Numbered from the stretch's first letter, positions 34,138 through 44,309 are shown. The stretch is DNA of 64,000 nucleotides from Sphingomonas mollis (GCF_016427505.1 NZ_JAELXS010000011.1:1-64000); one strand, 5' to 3'. The notes: generated from the letters alone by a model not told the origin. Program-made: numbers and translations.

Positions 34138-35664
34138 ATGGATGGGATAGCGATGGTTGTACGTTTCAGAACGGCGCAGGGGATTCTGCTGTTATGGCTG
34201 GCGGCGTTCGCCGCGCCGGTTTTCGCGGCGGCGGAGCGGCCGGCGGACGTGACGCTGCAAGGCGTCATCCACGACGCCGATCGCGCCACCACGCGCGACC
34301 TGCCTTTCGTGGTGCCGGCCGGCACCGCGCTGGTGCGGGTCGATTTCACGTATGAGGGGCGCGATCGCGGCGTCACGATCACGCTGGGCGTAGCCGATCC
34401 GCAGCGATTCCGCGGCTGGGGCGGGGGCACCAAATATGCCTTTGCGATCGGCGACGCCTTCGCCACGCCGTCGTTCCTGCCGGGGCCGATCCCGGCGGGA
34501 CGGTGGCGGCTGATGATGACGGTGCCGGCCATCCGCACCGGCGACAGCGCCAGATGGTCGGCGCGCATCCGGTTCTCGACGGCATCGAATCTGGACGAGG
34601 TCGCCTTCGCCCCCGCACCGATCCGCGCCGGCCCCGGCTGGTATCGCGGCGACCTGCACAGCCATAGCGGCCAGAGCGATGCCCGGTGCCGCAGCTATGC
34701 GGGGCGCGAGGCCGGGTGCCCGCCCTTCTACACCTTTCAGGAAGCGGCGGCGCACGGCCTCGATTTCGTGGCGCTGACCGATCACAACGTCACCTCGCAC
34801 TTCATCGACATGGGCTATCTGCAGCCGCATTTCGATACGCTGCTGCTGATGCCGGGGCGCGAGCTGACGACGCGGGACGGCCATGCCAACCTGCTCGGCT
34901 ATATGGGCGCGCTCGAAACCGATATCGGCCGACCGGGGGCGGAGACGGTGAACGCGATGCTCGCCAGCGCCCGTGCCACGGGCGGGTTCCTGACGATCAA
35001 CCATCCGTCGCGACCGACCGGCGAGGATTGCCTGGGCTGTGGCTGGGCGCCGCGCGACACCGATTACGCGAACGTCGATGCGATAGAGGTCGTCAACGGC
35101 GGCAGCACGATCGAGACGCCCGGCGACCGCGAGGCGGCGATCGTGAAACAGGTGCGCTACTGGGAGGCGCTGCTCGACCGCGGTTATCGACTGGTCGGGG
35201 TGGCCGGGTCGGACAATCACGACGCGATCCAGTATCGCGGCCACTCGCCGATCGGCCTGCAGGCGGCGATCGGCAGCATCGCCACCGTGGTCCATGCCGA
35301 TGACCTGTCGCAGGGCGCCATTCTGAGGGGATTGCGATCGGGGCGGGCGTTCGTCGATCTCGACGAAGGGCGCGGGCGCGTGCTGGATATGACTGCGCGG
35401 CGCGGCAACGCGACGGTGGCGATGGGCGGAACCCTGCCGACCGGTAAAGAGCCGATCACGGCGATGGCGCATGTCGAGGGCGTGGTGGGCGGGCAAGTTG
35501 CGCTGACCGTGGATGGCGAGCGGCGAGCGATGACTGCCATCGCGAGCGGGACGGCGGACCTGCCGCTCGATCTACATCGCGGCGTGCGGCAATGGTTCCG
35601 GGTCGATGTCCTCCGCCCGGATGGTCGTTTCTGGCTGATCGGCAATCCCGTCTACGTTCGCTGA
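34138..35664 (+). CDS. Secreted PHP-domain metallohydrolase (CehA/McbA family)
   Basis: This 508-residue protein has a signal peptide (FRTAQGILLLWLAAFAAPVF, cut near AAA-E). An N-terminal beta-rich domain (about 35-165) precedes a PHP metal-binding domain (170-410). Its motifs are YRGDLHSHSGQSD, LTDHN, PGRELTTRDGHANLLG, TINHPSRP and VAGSDNHD, giving His/Asp ligands for two or three metals. The last 90 residues form another beta domain. CehA/McbA enzymes cleave carbamate or phosphoester bonds; the natural substrate here is unknown. The protein is exported, most likely to the periplasm. Monocistronic. Confidence 0.88.
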   Translation: MDGIAMVVRFRTAQGILLLWLAAFAAPVFAAAERPADVTLQGVIHDADRATTRDLPFVVPAGTALVRVDFTYEGRDRGVTITLGVADPQRFRGWGGGTKYAFAIGDAFATPSFLPGPIPAGRWRLMMTVPAIRTGDSARWSARIRFSTASNLDEVAFAPAPIRAGPGWYRGDLHSHSGQSDARCRSYAGREAGCPPFYTFQEAAAHGLDFVALTDHNVTSHFIDMGYLQPHFDTLLLMPGRELTTRDGHANLLGYMGALETDIGRPGAETVNAMLASARATGGFLTINHPSRPTGEDCLGCGWAPRDTDYANVDAIEVVNGGSTIETPGDREAAIVKQVRYWEALLDRGYRLVGVAGSDNHDAIQYRGHSPIGLQAAIGSIATVVHADDLSQGAILRGLRSGRAFVDLDEGRGRVLDMTARRGNATVAMGGTLPTGKEPITAMAHVEGVVGGQVALTVDGERRAMTAIASGTADLPLDLHRGVRQWFRVDVLRPDGRFWLIGNPVYVR

Positions 35665-35783
35665 GCCATGGAACGATGCCGCACCGCCCTCGCATGAACG
35701 GCAAGACACGTCGCTGACAGCCACGCGTCATCTGTGTTGATCCAAAGCCGATGGACGACATCAACATTCCAGGGAGGCCGATC

Positions 35784-36548
35784 ATGGCCGACGGCGCAGT
35801 CGCAATCGTCACGGGCGGGGAATCGGGCATCGGGGCGGCCTGCGCCATCGCGCTTGCGGCGGCCGGCGCCAGGGTCGCCATCACCTATTTTCACGATGCC
35901 GCCGCCGCCGCGAAGATATGCGCGTCGATCGGTGATGAACGGGCGATCGCGGTGCAGACCGACGTTGCCGACGAGACGGCGGTCGGCCGGCTGTTCGACA
36001 CGGTCGAGGCGCGGTTCGGCACCGTGACATGGCTGGTCAATTCGGCCGGGCTGAACATGAGCGGCGTCCACATCGTCGACATGGAACTGACCCAGTTCGA
36101 CCGGGTGATCCGGTCCGATCTGTACGGACCGTTCCTGACCTGTCGCCGGTTCGTCCGCGCACTGGCGGACAAGGAGATGAAGGGGCGGATCGTCAACATC
36201 TCCTCGATCCATGAACGGGCGCCGCGCGCTGGCGGTGTCGATTACGATTCGGCGAAGGGTGGCCTGTCGCAACTGACCGCGACGCTGGCGCTCGAACTCG
36301 CGCCGAAGGGCATCGCGGTGAACGGCGTCGCGCCCGGCATGATCCTGACGCCGATGAACGAACAGGCGGTCGACGATCCCGCCTATCGCGCCCGGCTGGA
36401 GGCGAACATTCCGGCGGGCCGCGCCGGTCGTCCGGACGAGGTCGCGACGCTGGTCGCGTTCCTGCTGTCGCCCGGCGCCGATTACATCACCGGCACCACC
36501 GTCACGATCGACGGCGCATTGTCGCTCACTGTCGCGCAAGGGGCCTGA
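35784..36548 (+). CDS. Short-chain dehydrogenase/reductase
   Basis: The ATG at 35784, six bases after AGGGAGG, gives 254 residues; an upstream ATG at 35751 lacks a comparable site. It is a classical SDR with TGGESGIG for NAD(P) binding (about 9-16), NSAG, catalytic Ser in NISSIHE, YDSAK (Tyr/Lys pair) and [11 protein letters not shown]. The C-terminal [13 protein letters not shown] resembles glucose 1-dehydrogenases and 3-oxoacyl reductases. It is four bases from the glycosidase-like gene, so the two are a transcription unit, probably acting on a sugar derivative (inference). Confidence 0.9.
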   Translation: MADGAVAIVTGGESGIGAACAIALAAAGARVAITYFHDAAAAAKICASIGDERAIAVQTDVADETAVGRLFDTVEARFGTVTWLVNSAGLNMSGVHIVDMELTQFDRVIRSDLYGPFLTCRRFVRALADKEMKGRIVNISSIHERAPRAGGVDYDSAKGGLSQLTATLALELAPKGIAVNGVAPGMILTPMNEQAVDDPAYRARLEANIPAGRAGRPDEVATLVAFLLSPGADYITGTTVTIDGALSLTVAQGA

Positions 36549-36551
36549 GCG

Positions 36552-37466
36552 ATGACGACCTTCGCGGTGGAACAGCTCGACACCGTTCAGCTCGCGGCCG
36601 GCTCAGCAATCGACGGCATGGACCTGATGAGCCCGTTCGTGTGGCAGGAGGATGGCCGTTACCGGATGATGGTGCGCGCCGTGCCCAATCCGCTGACGCC
36701 GCACGATCCGACCGGCCTCATCGCGCTTGGCGCAAGTGACGACGGGCTGACCTTTGCCGTCGATCCGCGACTGGCGATCACGCCGGGGCCGGGGGCCGAC
36801 GATGTCGGTGGCTGCGAAGACCCCACGGTCGTCATGATCGAACCCGGTGACGGGGCGGGCGGGCACCGATATCTGGTCTATTATACCGGCGTCGACGCCA
36901 CCCGGTCTCAAGGCGCGATGATCCTCGCCAGCGGACCGGACTTGGGCGACCTGACCAAGTGCGAGGTCGTGCTGAAGGCGCCACCCGGCGAAGGCAATAT
37001 CAAGGAAGCGACGCTGGCGCGGACACCGGCGGGCGGCTGGCGGTTGTTCTACGAATATGCCGCCGATGGCGCATCGCGGATCGGCATGGCGGCCGGCCCC
37101 ACCGCGCAGGGACCGTGGACCGTACAGCCCGACCCGTTCGGCATCCGCGACGACAGCTGGGACAACTGGCATCTGTCGACCGGCCCGATCGTCTCCGTCG
37201 CCGGGCGGGACCCGGTGATGTTCTACAACGGCGCCACCCACGACGCGCGTTGGCGGATCGGCTGGGTCAGCTTCGACCCACAATTCACGCGGGTCACGGG
37301 GCGCGGGCTGGAGCCGATGCTGGTGCCGCCACCGGCGGTCGACCGGGCCGCGACCGACATCGCCTTCGCTGCCTCCATGGTGATGGAGGGGGACATGATC
37401 GCGCTGTATTTCTCGATCGAGGACCGCATCCTGCGTCGCGCCCTGATCCGCCGTTACGACCGGTAA
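36552..37466 (+). CDS. Five-bladed beta-propeller glycosidase-like protein (GH130/GH43 type)
   Basis: This 304-residue cytoplasmic protein has no signal peptide. Repeated propeller blades are visible (MDLMSPFVWQEDGRYRMMVR, GGCEDPTVVMI, GNIKEATLARTPAGGWRLFY, WDNWHLSTGPIVS, DPVMFYNGATHDARWRIGWV). The CEDPTV element recalls the GxEDPR motif of GH130 mannoside phosphorylases and the acidic residues of GH43. Without a signal peptide a phosphorolytic, intracellular role such as in GH130 is plausible. Coupling to the SDR gene supports a joint sugar pathway. The exact family is uncertain. Confidence 0.75.
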   Translation: MTTFAVEQLDTVQLAAGSAIDGMDLMSPFVWQEDGRYRMMVRAVPNPLTPHDPTGLIALGASDDGLTFAVDPRLAITPGPGADDVGGCEDPTVVMIEPGDGAGGHRYLVYYTGVDATRSQGAMILASGPDLGDLTKCEVVLKAPPGEGNIKEATLARTPAGGWRLFYEYAADGASRIGMAAGPTAQGPWTVQPDPFGIRDDSWDNWHLSTGPIVSVAGRDPVMFYNGATHDARWRIGWVSFDPQFTRVTGRGLEPMLVPPPAVDRAATDIAFAASMVMEGDMIALYFSIEDRILRRALIRRYDR

Positions 37467-37473
37467 GCCAGCC

Positions 37474-38037
37474 ATGCCCGAAGACGAATATGACGTCCGC
37501 GGCCGGCATGACGACGCGATCGAGGAACGGTCGGCGCACGGCGAACCGCTCGGCCAAAAGATCGCGCTGTTCTCCGCCATCCTCGCCACGATCGGCGCGA
37601 TCATCAGTTTTCTGGGCGGGCATACCCAGAACGACGCGCTCTATTACAAGAACGAAGCGGTGCTGATGAAGGCGCGCGCGTCGGATAGCTGGTCCTATTA
37701 TCAGGCGGAGGACATGAAGCGTCATCTGGCTGAAGCGGTCGCGCGACTGTCACCCGTCGCGACGGGTGACGATGCGGTGGCTGCGACGACCTATGCGACA
37801 CGGGCGCGGGCGCTTCGGGCGAAGGCGGAGGATTATGATCGCCGTTCCGAACAGGCGGACAATGAATCACGCCATGCGCTGCGCCCCCATGTCAAACTCT
37901 CCATCGCGATGACGTTCGTACAGGTCGGCATCGCCCTCGCCTCGATCAGCGCACTGACGCGGCGGCGCTGGTTGCTATGGGGCGCCGGCGGCTGCGCGGC
38001 GATCGGTGTCGGCTTGAGCGTGATCGCCTGGTTCTAG
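37474..38037 (+). CDS. DUF4337 membrane protein
   Basis: This 187-residue protein has an acidic N-terminus, one membrane helix (about 30-48), a long charged helical region containing KARASDSWSYYQAEDMKRHL, and two C-terminal helices (about 140-186). The 'ASD.W.YYQA' motif is the hallmark of DUF4337, whose function is unknown. It lies seven bases after the glycosidase gene and probably shares its transcript. It converges on the photolyase gene with a seven-base gap. Confidence 0.85.
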   Translation: MPEDEYDVRGRHDDAIEERSAHGEPLGQKIALFSAILATIGAIISFLGGHTQNDALYYKNEAVLMKARASDSWSYYQAEDMKRHLAEAVARLSPVATGDDAVAATTYATRARALRAKAEDYDRRSEQADNESRHALRPHVKLSIAMTFVQVGIALASISALTRRRWLLWGAGGCAAIGVGLSVIAWF

Positions 38038-38044
38038 GAACCGA

Positions 38045-39532
38045 TCAGACGAGCGGCTCGCCCGACAGGTATAGGGCCGTCGGCAGGCCATCCGGCACCA
38101 CCAGCGTCTGTCGCGGGCGCGTCGCGGCGGCGGCCAGCCACGCCGGTCCACCGGGCCGATGGCGGGTCGATCCGTCCGACCGGGTCGGTACCTTGCCATA
38201 GATCGCCGGCCCCTCCCGCCCCGGCGAACCGCCGCCGAACGAGGCGGCGATATTGCCATAGGTCGATGGATCGCGGCCATCGAGGCTCAGCCGGTCGTTG
38301 AGGTAACAGGCGGTCGCCCACGCGATTTCCGGATCGGGCGTCATCGCGATGATCCGCTTGCCCCAGTACATGCGCAGATTGTTGTGCATCCAGCCGTCGA
38401 TCAGGAACTGGCGCTGGCACGCGTTCCACGTCTCGTCGCGGGTCTCGCCGTGGAGCAGGGCATCCAGCGTCTCGACCTCCGGGCGCGGATCGCCGGCATG
38501 GGCGGCCAGCGTCTCACGCGCCCATTCGCTGATGCGGTCATATCGCTCGGGGGCGGGCAGGGTGAGCGCCTGATAATGGAACCATTCGCGCCACGTCAGC
38601 AGTTCGTCGGCGAATTTCTCCTTGCTGGCAGCCGGAGCGATCGCGGCCTCGACCGCCGCCATCACTTCGCGCGGGCCGATCACGCCGAAATGCAGATAGG
38701 GCGACAACATGCTGGCGCCGACGGCCTGCGTCGCATCGTTGCGGGTGGTGGCATAGGTCGGCAACACCTCGTCCATCATCCGCTCCAGCATCACCAGCGC
38801 GCCGTCACGACCGGCGGGGAACATCGGGCTCAACGGTAGTGCATGGTCGATCGCCGCCGCCGCGACGAAGCGATCGAGATCGGCATCGGTACAGACGTCG
38901 AGACGATCGGACGTGAAGGGTAGCGGCCCGTCATACGCGGCGACCTTGGCCGTCCAATCCGCCGCGACAAGCCAATCGCCGCGCAGCGGCTGATGCCGCC
39001 GCCGGAACGCGGTGGTCGATCCGATATCGTCGCCCAATATGGCGGGCGGCACCAGACAGGCGGCATTGACCGCCAGCATCGCGCGATCGATCCGCGCCGC
39101 CACCCGCTCCGACTGCCAGCGCGCGACGAAGGTCGGCTGGTCCTCGACCATCACCGCGGCGCTGTCCGCCGCCAGACGATAGACGAGGCCCTTCTCGCGC
39201 CGATCCGCCCGGTCGACATGCTGGACGCACGCGATGCCCCGCTCCCGGCATTCGCGCGCCAGATCACGGCTCGCTCCCAGAATGAAGCGATGAAGCCGGT
39301 CGGAGGCGTAGGGGTAATCCTCGCGCAGGCCATGATAGACCAGCACCGGCAGGCCCAGATCGTTGCCCAGCCGGACGCCCGCATCGATCACCGGATTGTC
39401 GCGCGCCCGGAGCGCCTGTTGCAGCCAGCACAGCACATATCGGCCCTCCGGCCGAATGGCGCGCTCGTTCATCCGTCGAACGCGCGGTGCTTCGGACCAG
39501 GATGACAGTGCATCGGGAAGGGGATGGGGCAT
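38045..39532 (-). CDS. phr: Class II deoxyribodipyrimidine (CPD) photolyase
   Basis: This 495-residue protein has an N-terminal alpha/beta photolyase domain (GRYVLCWLQQALRARDNPVI) and a helical FAD domain. LLTWREWFHYQALTLPAP, FLIDGWMHNNLRMYWGKRII and LNDRLSLDGRDPSTYGNIA are class II markers, clearly different from class I (PhrB) enzymes. It would split cyclobutane pyrimidine dimers using blue light. The start could also be the ATG at 39472 (MNERAIRPEGRY). Upstream on the minus strand GGAAC (39602-39598) stands 17 bases from CGAT, a weak resemblance to an EcfG stress promoter. Confidence 0.9.
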   Translation of the reverse strand: MPHPLPDALSSWSEAPRVRRMNERAIRPEGRYVLCWLQQALRARDNPVIDAGVRLGNDLGLPVLVYHGLREDYPYASDRLHRFILGASRDLARECRERGIACVQHVDRADRREKGLVYRLAADSAAVMVEDQPTFVARWQSERVAARIDRAMLAVNAACLVPPAILGDDIGSTTAFRRRHQPLRGDWLVAADWTAKVAAYDGPLPFTSDRLDVCTDADLDRFVAAAAIDHALPLSPMFPAGRDGALVMLERMMDEVLPTYATTRNDATQAVGASMLSPYLHFGVIGPREVMAAVEAAIAPAASKEKFADELLTWREWFHYQALTLPAPERYDRISEWARETLAAHAGDPRPEVETLDALLHGETRDETWNACQRQFLIDGWMHNNLRMYWGKRIIAMTPDPEIAWATACYLNDRLSLDGRDPSTYGNIAASFGGGSPGREGPAIYGKVPTRSDGSTRHRPGGPAWLAAAATRPRQTLVVPDGLPTALYLSGEPLV

Positions 39533-39690
39533 GGACGCTCAACCACCCGGTCGTCCCGCCGATCCACCGGGTTCGCATCGGCGGCGCGGCGGTAAAGGTT
39601 CCGGCGATGGCATTGCGGAAACGGATTGGTTATCGAATGGTCCGTCATCGTCCGGTCATCGATGGCGACACCTGGTACAGGATGCTTGGC

Positions 39691-42246
39691 ATGATGAAAC
39701 ATTGGATGGCCCCGCTGGCCTTGGTCGCCGGCAGCGCGACGGGGCAACAGCCAGCCTCGCCGGCGATGACGCAGGCCCGGCTCGACCATCTGGCCGCGAC
39801 GATCGGCTACCGGTTCACGATCGTCACCAACCGTCCGGCCGCCTGCCCGGCCGGCGCCGCGCGGTGCTTCGAGTCCGAGATCGCCATCACGGTGCCGGCC
39901 GATGGCCCGATCACCGCGCCGGTCGAAATCCGCTACGGCTTCGTCAATCGCGTTCTCGCCGTGTCGAGCGACGTATTCGAGGGCCGTCAGGTCAAAGGCG
40001 ACGTCAATGCGCTGGCGCTGAAGCCCGGCCAGACGCTGCGACCGGGGCAGGTCTATCACGTCAGGGTGACGGGCGTAGGCGCGTATTTCTCGCGCAATCA
40101 TGCGATGCCGAACGCGATGCTGGTCGCGCCCGGCCTTACCCCGCGCGTCATCGCCGCGACGCGACCGGGCACCGATCCCGATACCGGCCGCGAGACGCTG
40201 CCCTTCGTCGCGCCGATGACCGACGAAGCCGCGCTGGCCGGCGGCACGGCCAAAGACAGAACCATGTGGCGGACGCCGGAACGGGCTTTCGCGCTCTATG
40301 CCGCGCGCGGTGCCGCGACGCCGGTCGATGTCGCCATCCTACCGACGCCGGTGCGCGCCTCGCGCCCGGCGGGGCGGCCGGTCGATCTGGCGGGCGGTCT
40401 GCGCGTCACCACCACGGGCATCGCCCGCGACGATATCGCCGCCGCGCTCGCCTCCCTGCCGCCGGGGCAGGGGCGGGTGCCGCTCACGATCCGGCAACAG
40501 TCGGGGCTGGCGGCGGAAGGATATCGCCTGACCATCGGCGACGGCGCGATCCGGATCGATGCGGCGGATGCGGCGGGCGCATCGCACGCGCTGCGATCGC
40601 TGGCGCAACAGATCGCGGCGGAGGGGACGACGCTGCGCCCCCTTACCGTGGAGGACGCTCCCCGCTTCGGCTTTCGCGGGCTGCTGGTCGATGTCGCGCG
40701 CAATTTCCACAGCAAGCCGGAGCTGCTGAAGCTGATCGACCGGATGGCGGCCTATAAACTCAACCGGCTGCATCTGCATCTGGGTGACGACGAGGGCTGG
40801 CGGCTGGAGATCGCCGGCCTGCCCGAACTGACCGAAATCGGCGGCTATCGCTGCGCCGACCTGACCGAGGCGACGTGCCTGTCGCCGCAATTGGGCGCCG
40901 ATCCCGCCCGCACCGCGCCGACCAACGGCTATCTGACCGCGCGTGATTACATCGATATCCTGCGGGCGGCGAAGGCGCGGCAGATCGTGGTGATCCCGTC
41001 GTTCGACATGCCCGGCCATTCGCGCGCGGCCATCCGGTCGATGGAGGTCCGCTACGATCGCCTGATGAAGGCGGGCGATCGGGCCGGGGCGGAACGCTAC
41101 CGGCTGGTCGATCCGGCGGATACGACGCGCTATCTCAGTATCCAGAATTACGACGACAACACGCTGAACGTCTGCCTCGACAGCACCTATAGCTTCATCG
41201 ACACGGTCATCGACGGGGTGACGACATTGCACCGCGAGGCTGGCGCGCCGCTGACGACCTATCACATCGGCGCCGACGAGACCGCCGGGGCGTGGACCGG
41301 ATCGCCGGTGTGCAGGGCGATGCTGGCGCAGAAGAACATCCCCGTCGGCAAGCTCGGCGCGTTCTTCATCGAACGGGTCGCCGGCGATCTGGCAAAGCGG
41401 GGCATCCGCGTGGCCGGATGGAGCGACGGCATGGGCCACACCGATCCCGCGCTGATGCCCGCCGATGTCCAGACCAACATCTGGGGCGGCCTGCACACCG
41501 GTGGCGTTGCCGAGGCGCATGCGCAGGCCAATCGCGGGTGGCAGGTCGTGTTGTCGATCCCCGATGCCGGTTATTTCGACATGCCCTATGCCGCCGACCC
41601 GAACGAGACGGGGTATGACTGGGCGACGCGCGGGATCGATGCGTTTCAGGCGTTCGGCTTCATGCCCGGCAACCTGCCCGCCAACGGCGCGCTGATCCCC
41701 GACAATTTCGCGCGGCCGACGCCGGTCCCCGATACGGTGCCGATCGATCCCACACGGTCGATCATCGGCGTGCAGGCGCAGTTATGGAGCGAGACGGTGC
41801 GCCGCGACGATCAGGTGGATTACATGTTGTTCCCCCGCTTGCTGGCGCTCGCCGAACGCGGCTGGGCGCGCGAGGCGTGGGAGCCACCCTATGTCGCGGG
41901 CCAGTCCTATGCGCTGGGCGATCCGCGCGTCGATCGGGCGGCCTTGCTGGCGGAATGGCGCGACTTCGCCGGCCGGGTCGGCGTACAACTGCGCACGCTC
42001 GACAAGGCTGGCGTGGCCTATCGTCTGGCACCACCCGGCGCCCGCATCACGGCCGGACGGCTGGAGGCGAACAGCGAGTTTCCCGGCACGCCGATCGAAT
42101 ATCGTAAGGTCGGCGGCGCGTGGCGGCGTTATGCCGGGCCGATCGCGGCGACGGGAGCAGTGGACCTGCGCACCCGCACCGCCGATGGTCGCCGCGCCAG
42201 CCGGATCGTCACGGTGCGGGCGTCGGAGCCGTCGTCGGTGCGCTAA
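39691..42246 (+). CDS. Secreted beta-N-acetylhexosaminidase (GH20)
   Basis: The ATG at 39691, after AGGA, gives about 851 residues with a signal peptide (MMKHWMAPLALVAGSATGQQ). An N-terminal chitobiase-like carbohydrate domain (about 30-180) is followed by the GH20b domain (to about 330). The GH20 catalytic barrel comes next: FRGLLVDVARNFHSKPELLK, NRLHLHLGDDEGWRLEI, IPSFDMPGHSRAAIRSMEVR and YHIGADETAGAW with the catalytic Asp-Glu pair. A small C-terminal beta domain follows. It removes terminal GlcNAc or GalNAc from chitin-like or glycan substrates in the periplasm. Its 3' end overlaps that of the GH84 gene by 38 bases. Confidence 0.93.
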   Translation: MMKHWMAPLALVAGSATGQQPASPAMTQARLDHLAATIGYRFTIVTNRPAACPAGAARCFESEIAITVPADGPITAPVEIRYGFVNRVLAVSSDVFEGRQVKGDVNALALKPGQTLRPGQVYHVRVTGVGAYFSRNHAMPNAMLVAPGLTPRVIAATRPGTDPDTGRETLPFVAPMTDEAALAGGTAKDRTMWRTPERAFALYAARGAATPVDVAILPTPVRASRPAGRPVDLAGGLRVTTTGIARDDIAAALASLPPGQGRVPLTIRQQSGLAAEGYRLTIGDGAIRIDAADAAGASHALRSLAQQIAAEGTTLRPLTVEDAPRFGFRGLLVDVARNFHSKPELLKLIDRMAAYKLNRLHLHLGDDEGWRLEIAGLPELTEIGGYRCADLTEATCLSPQLGADPARTAPTNGYLTARDYIDILRAAKARQIVVIPSFDMPGHSRAAIRSMEVRYDRLMKAGDRAGAERYRLVDPADTTRYLSIQNYDDNTLNVCLDSTYSFIDTVIDGVTTLHREAGAPLTTYHIGADETAGAWTGSPVCRAMLAQKNIPVGKLGAFFIERVAGDLAKRGIRVAGWSDGMGHTDPALMPADVQTNIWGGLHTGGVAEAHAQANRGWQVVLSIPDAGYFDMPYAADPNETGYDWATRGIDAFQAFGFMPGNLPANGALIPDNFARPTPVPDTVPIDPTRSIIGVQAQLWSETVRRDDQVDYMLFPRLLALAERGWAREAWEPPYVAGQSYALGDPRVDRAALLAEWRDFAGRVGVQLRTLDKAGVAYRLAPPGARITAGRLEANSEFPGTPIEYRKVGGAWRRYAGPIAATGAVDLRTRTADGRRASRIVTVRASEPSSVR

Positions 42247-44188
42247 CCGCGATCAGCGTCGGCGCATCCGCGACGAACCGGTCGAGCACGCCGTCGGCGA
42301 TCTTGATCGGCCCATCGAAGCGCGTTGCGCCGGGGATCGACTTGATCGCCGCGGCCTCGGCGGCGAGCTTCGACGCATCCGCAAAGAAGCGCGGGGCAGC
42401 GCCACTGCCCTGATCGGCGGCGGCAAGCCCGGCGGCGGTCTGCTGCAATGCCCGCCCCCAGCGCTGCATTGCAGCCAGCCACGGGCGGGACTGTTCGGCG
42501 AACCCCGCATCCGCCACCCCCGCCTGGATGATATCGGGCGCCGCCGTGAACGCGTCGGCGGTGCGGGCCAGCTCGGCGATCGCCTCGCCCCGTGCCCTGT
42601 CATCCCCCCCGGCGATCGCCTCGCGGGCCCGGTCCAGCGTCGCCTTCAGCCGGGGCGCCTGTTCCTGCCATGGCTGGCTGCCGAAGGTGGGCGCCAGATG
42701 CTGCGTATCGAAGAACGTCAGCAGCGCCGCCGTCACCCGCTCGTCGCCAGACGCCAGATCGCGCGCGGCGGCGTGCCAGGTCAGGTCGGCGTCGTAATCC
42801 TTGTCGTTCCACGCGAACGCCGTCACCCCCATCACCGCGACACGGCTCGGCGCTTCCTGGTTCATCGGGTTCGACACGATGCCGGCCAGTTCGGTCGACA
42901 GCCCGGCCTCCCGCCGCGCATAGGGCGCCATCAACAGCCGCCCGGTCGAGGTCGCATAATCGTTGACCGGATAATTGTCCCACAGCAACGTCTTGCGACC
43001 GAACGCCTTGGTCGCCGCGTGGGCATCGGGCACCGAGATGGCCGGCGGCACGACATCGGTGCCGGTCCATTGCACGACGATCCGTGGGTCGAGTTGCTTG
43101 CGCAACGCCGCCTTGTAGGGGCTTTCCTTCGCGTCGTAATATTCGGTCGGCACCATGATGAGCGCGGACGACGCATCGTGCCGGGCGACCAGATCGGCCT
43201 GCACGATGTTCAACAGATGCGACTGCGCGATCCCGGCGGCCTCCGCGCCGGACGCGCCGAAGGTCGTCCTGTCGCGCTCGCAATTCCACTTGGTGTATTC
43301 GATATCGTCGAGCGCGACGTAGAAGCTGCGAATGCCCAGCGCGCGCATCGCGTCGAACTTGCGCATCAGCGCCTGTGCATCGGCCGGATCGGAAAAGCAG
43401 ACCGACGGCCCCGGCGAGATCGCATAGACGAAATCGACATGGTTCCGCTTGGCCGTCGCCGCCAGTGTCCCCAGCGCGGTCAGCGTCGCGGCGGGATAGG
43501 CCTCGCGCCAGCGATCGCGCGCATAGGGATCGTCCTTGGGGCTGTAGATATATGTGTTGGCCTTGGTCCGGGCGAGGAAACCCAGATGCTTTGCGCGATC
43601 CGCCATCGACCATGGTGCGCCATAGAATCCCTCGATCGTGCCGCGCATCGCCATCGCGGGATGATCCTGAACGACCAGCGTCGGGATCGCGGGGCGCTCG
43701 GCCAACTGGCGCAGCGTCTGCACGGCATGGAACAGGCCATCGGCATCATGCCCGGCCAGCGTGACGAGGCTACCCGCGCCCGCCGCCCTGGTGGCGAGCG
43801 TGTAACCCTCCCGGTGCGTATCCTGCGTCGTCTTGCTGCGGGCCAGCGCATCGCGGACGACCGGTGCGTCGCCGGTGCCGATGACGATATGCGGCCGGTC
43901 GAGCTTTGCAGGCAGGCGCGAAGCCAGATCGATCCGCTCGACCCCGGCAGTGCCGAGGATGCGGCGAACCTGGGCCAGCGTCTCCGCATCCGTCCCCGGC
44001 GCCGCGATCAGCACGACGGACCGACCAAGCGTGATCGTATCGCCGTCGAGAACGACCGATACCGGCGCCGGAAAGATCGCCGGTCGCGTGATCGGCTCGG
44101 CCACGGCCGGGATCGACACCATCGCGGCCAGGCCCCTCACCGTCATCGAAAACAGGTCGGCCCCCGACAGGGAATGGCGTCGCTTCAT
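42209..44188 (-). CDS. Secreted beta-N-acetylglucosaminidase (GH84)
   Basis: This 659-residue protein has a signal-like N-terminus (LFSMTVRGLAAMVSIPAVAE). An N-terminal domain as in GH84 bacterial enzymes (about 40-170) precedes the GH84 barrel, marked by RGTIEGFYGAPWSMADRAKH and by the catalytic Asp pair in YVALDDIEYTKWN, as in bacterial O-GlcNAcase homologues. YNYPVND-type and SNPMNQEAPSRVAVMGVTAF stretches complete the site. A helical C-terminal domain follows. Substrates would be GlcNAc-bearing glycans or proteins. Convergent with GH20 and overlapping it by 38 bases; the two enzymes have the same bond specificity but different mechanisms of fold. Confidence 0.92.
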   Translation of the reverse strand: MKRRHSLSGADLFSMTVRGLAAMVSIPAVAEPITRPAIFPAPVSVVLDGDTITLGRSVVLIAAPGTDAETLAQVRRILGTAGVERIDLASRLPAKLDRPHIVIGTGDAPVVRDALARSKTTQDTHREGYTLATRAAGAGSLVTLAGHDADGLFHAVQTLRQLAERPAIPTLVVQDHPAMAMRGTIEGFYGAPWSMADRAKHLGFLARTKANTYIYSPKDDPYARDRWREAYPAATLTALGTLAATAKRNHVDFVYAISPGPSVCFSDPADAQALMRKFDAMRALGIRSFYVALDDIEYTKWNCERDRTTFGASGAEAAGIAQSHLLNIVQADLVARHDASSALIMVPTEYYDAKESPYKAALRKQLDPRIVVQWTGTDVVPPAISVPDAHAATKAFGRKTLLWDNYPVNDYATSTGRLLMAPYARREAGLSTELAGIVSNPMNQEAPSRVAVMGVTAFAWNDKDYDADLTWHAAARDLASGDERVTAALLTFFDTQHLAPTFGSQPWQEQAPRLKATLDRAREAIAGGDDRARGEAIAELARTADAFTAAPDIIQAGVADAGFAEQSRPWLAAMQRWGRALQQTAAGLAAADQGSGAAPRFFADASKLAAEAAAIKSIPGATRFDGPIKIADGVLDRFVADAPTLIAVSAPTTAPTPAP

Positions 44189-44309
44189 GGCCGATCTCCG
44201 GTATCAGAATGGTATTACCGAGAGGGGTAGGGATATCGCCACGAAACGACAAGTCGCGCCGTCATTTCATATGCTGGTGGCAAAAAGCGATCGGTGCGCG
44301 CGCCTGAGC

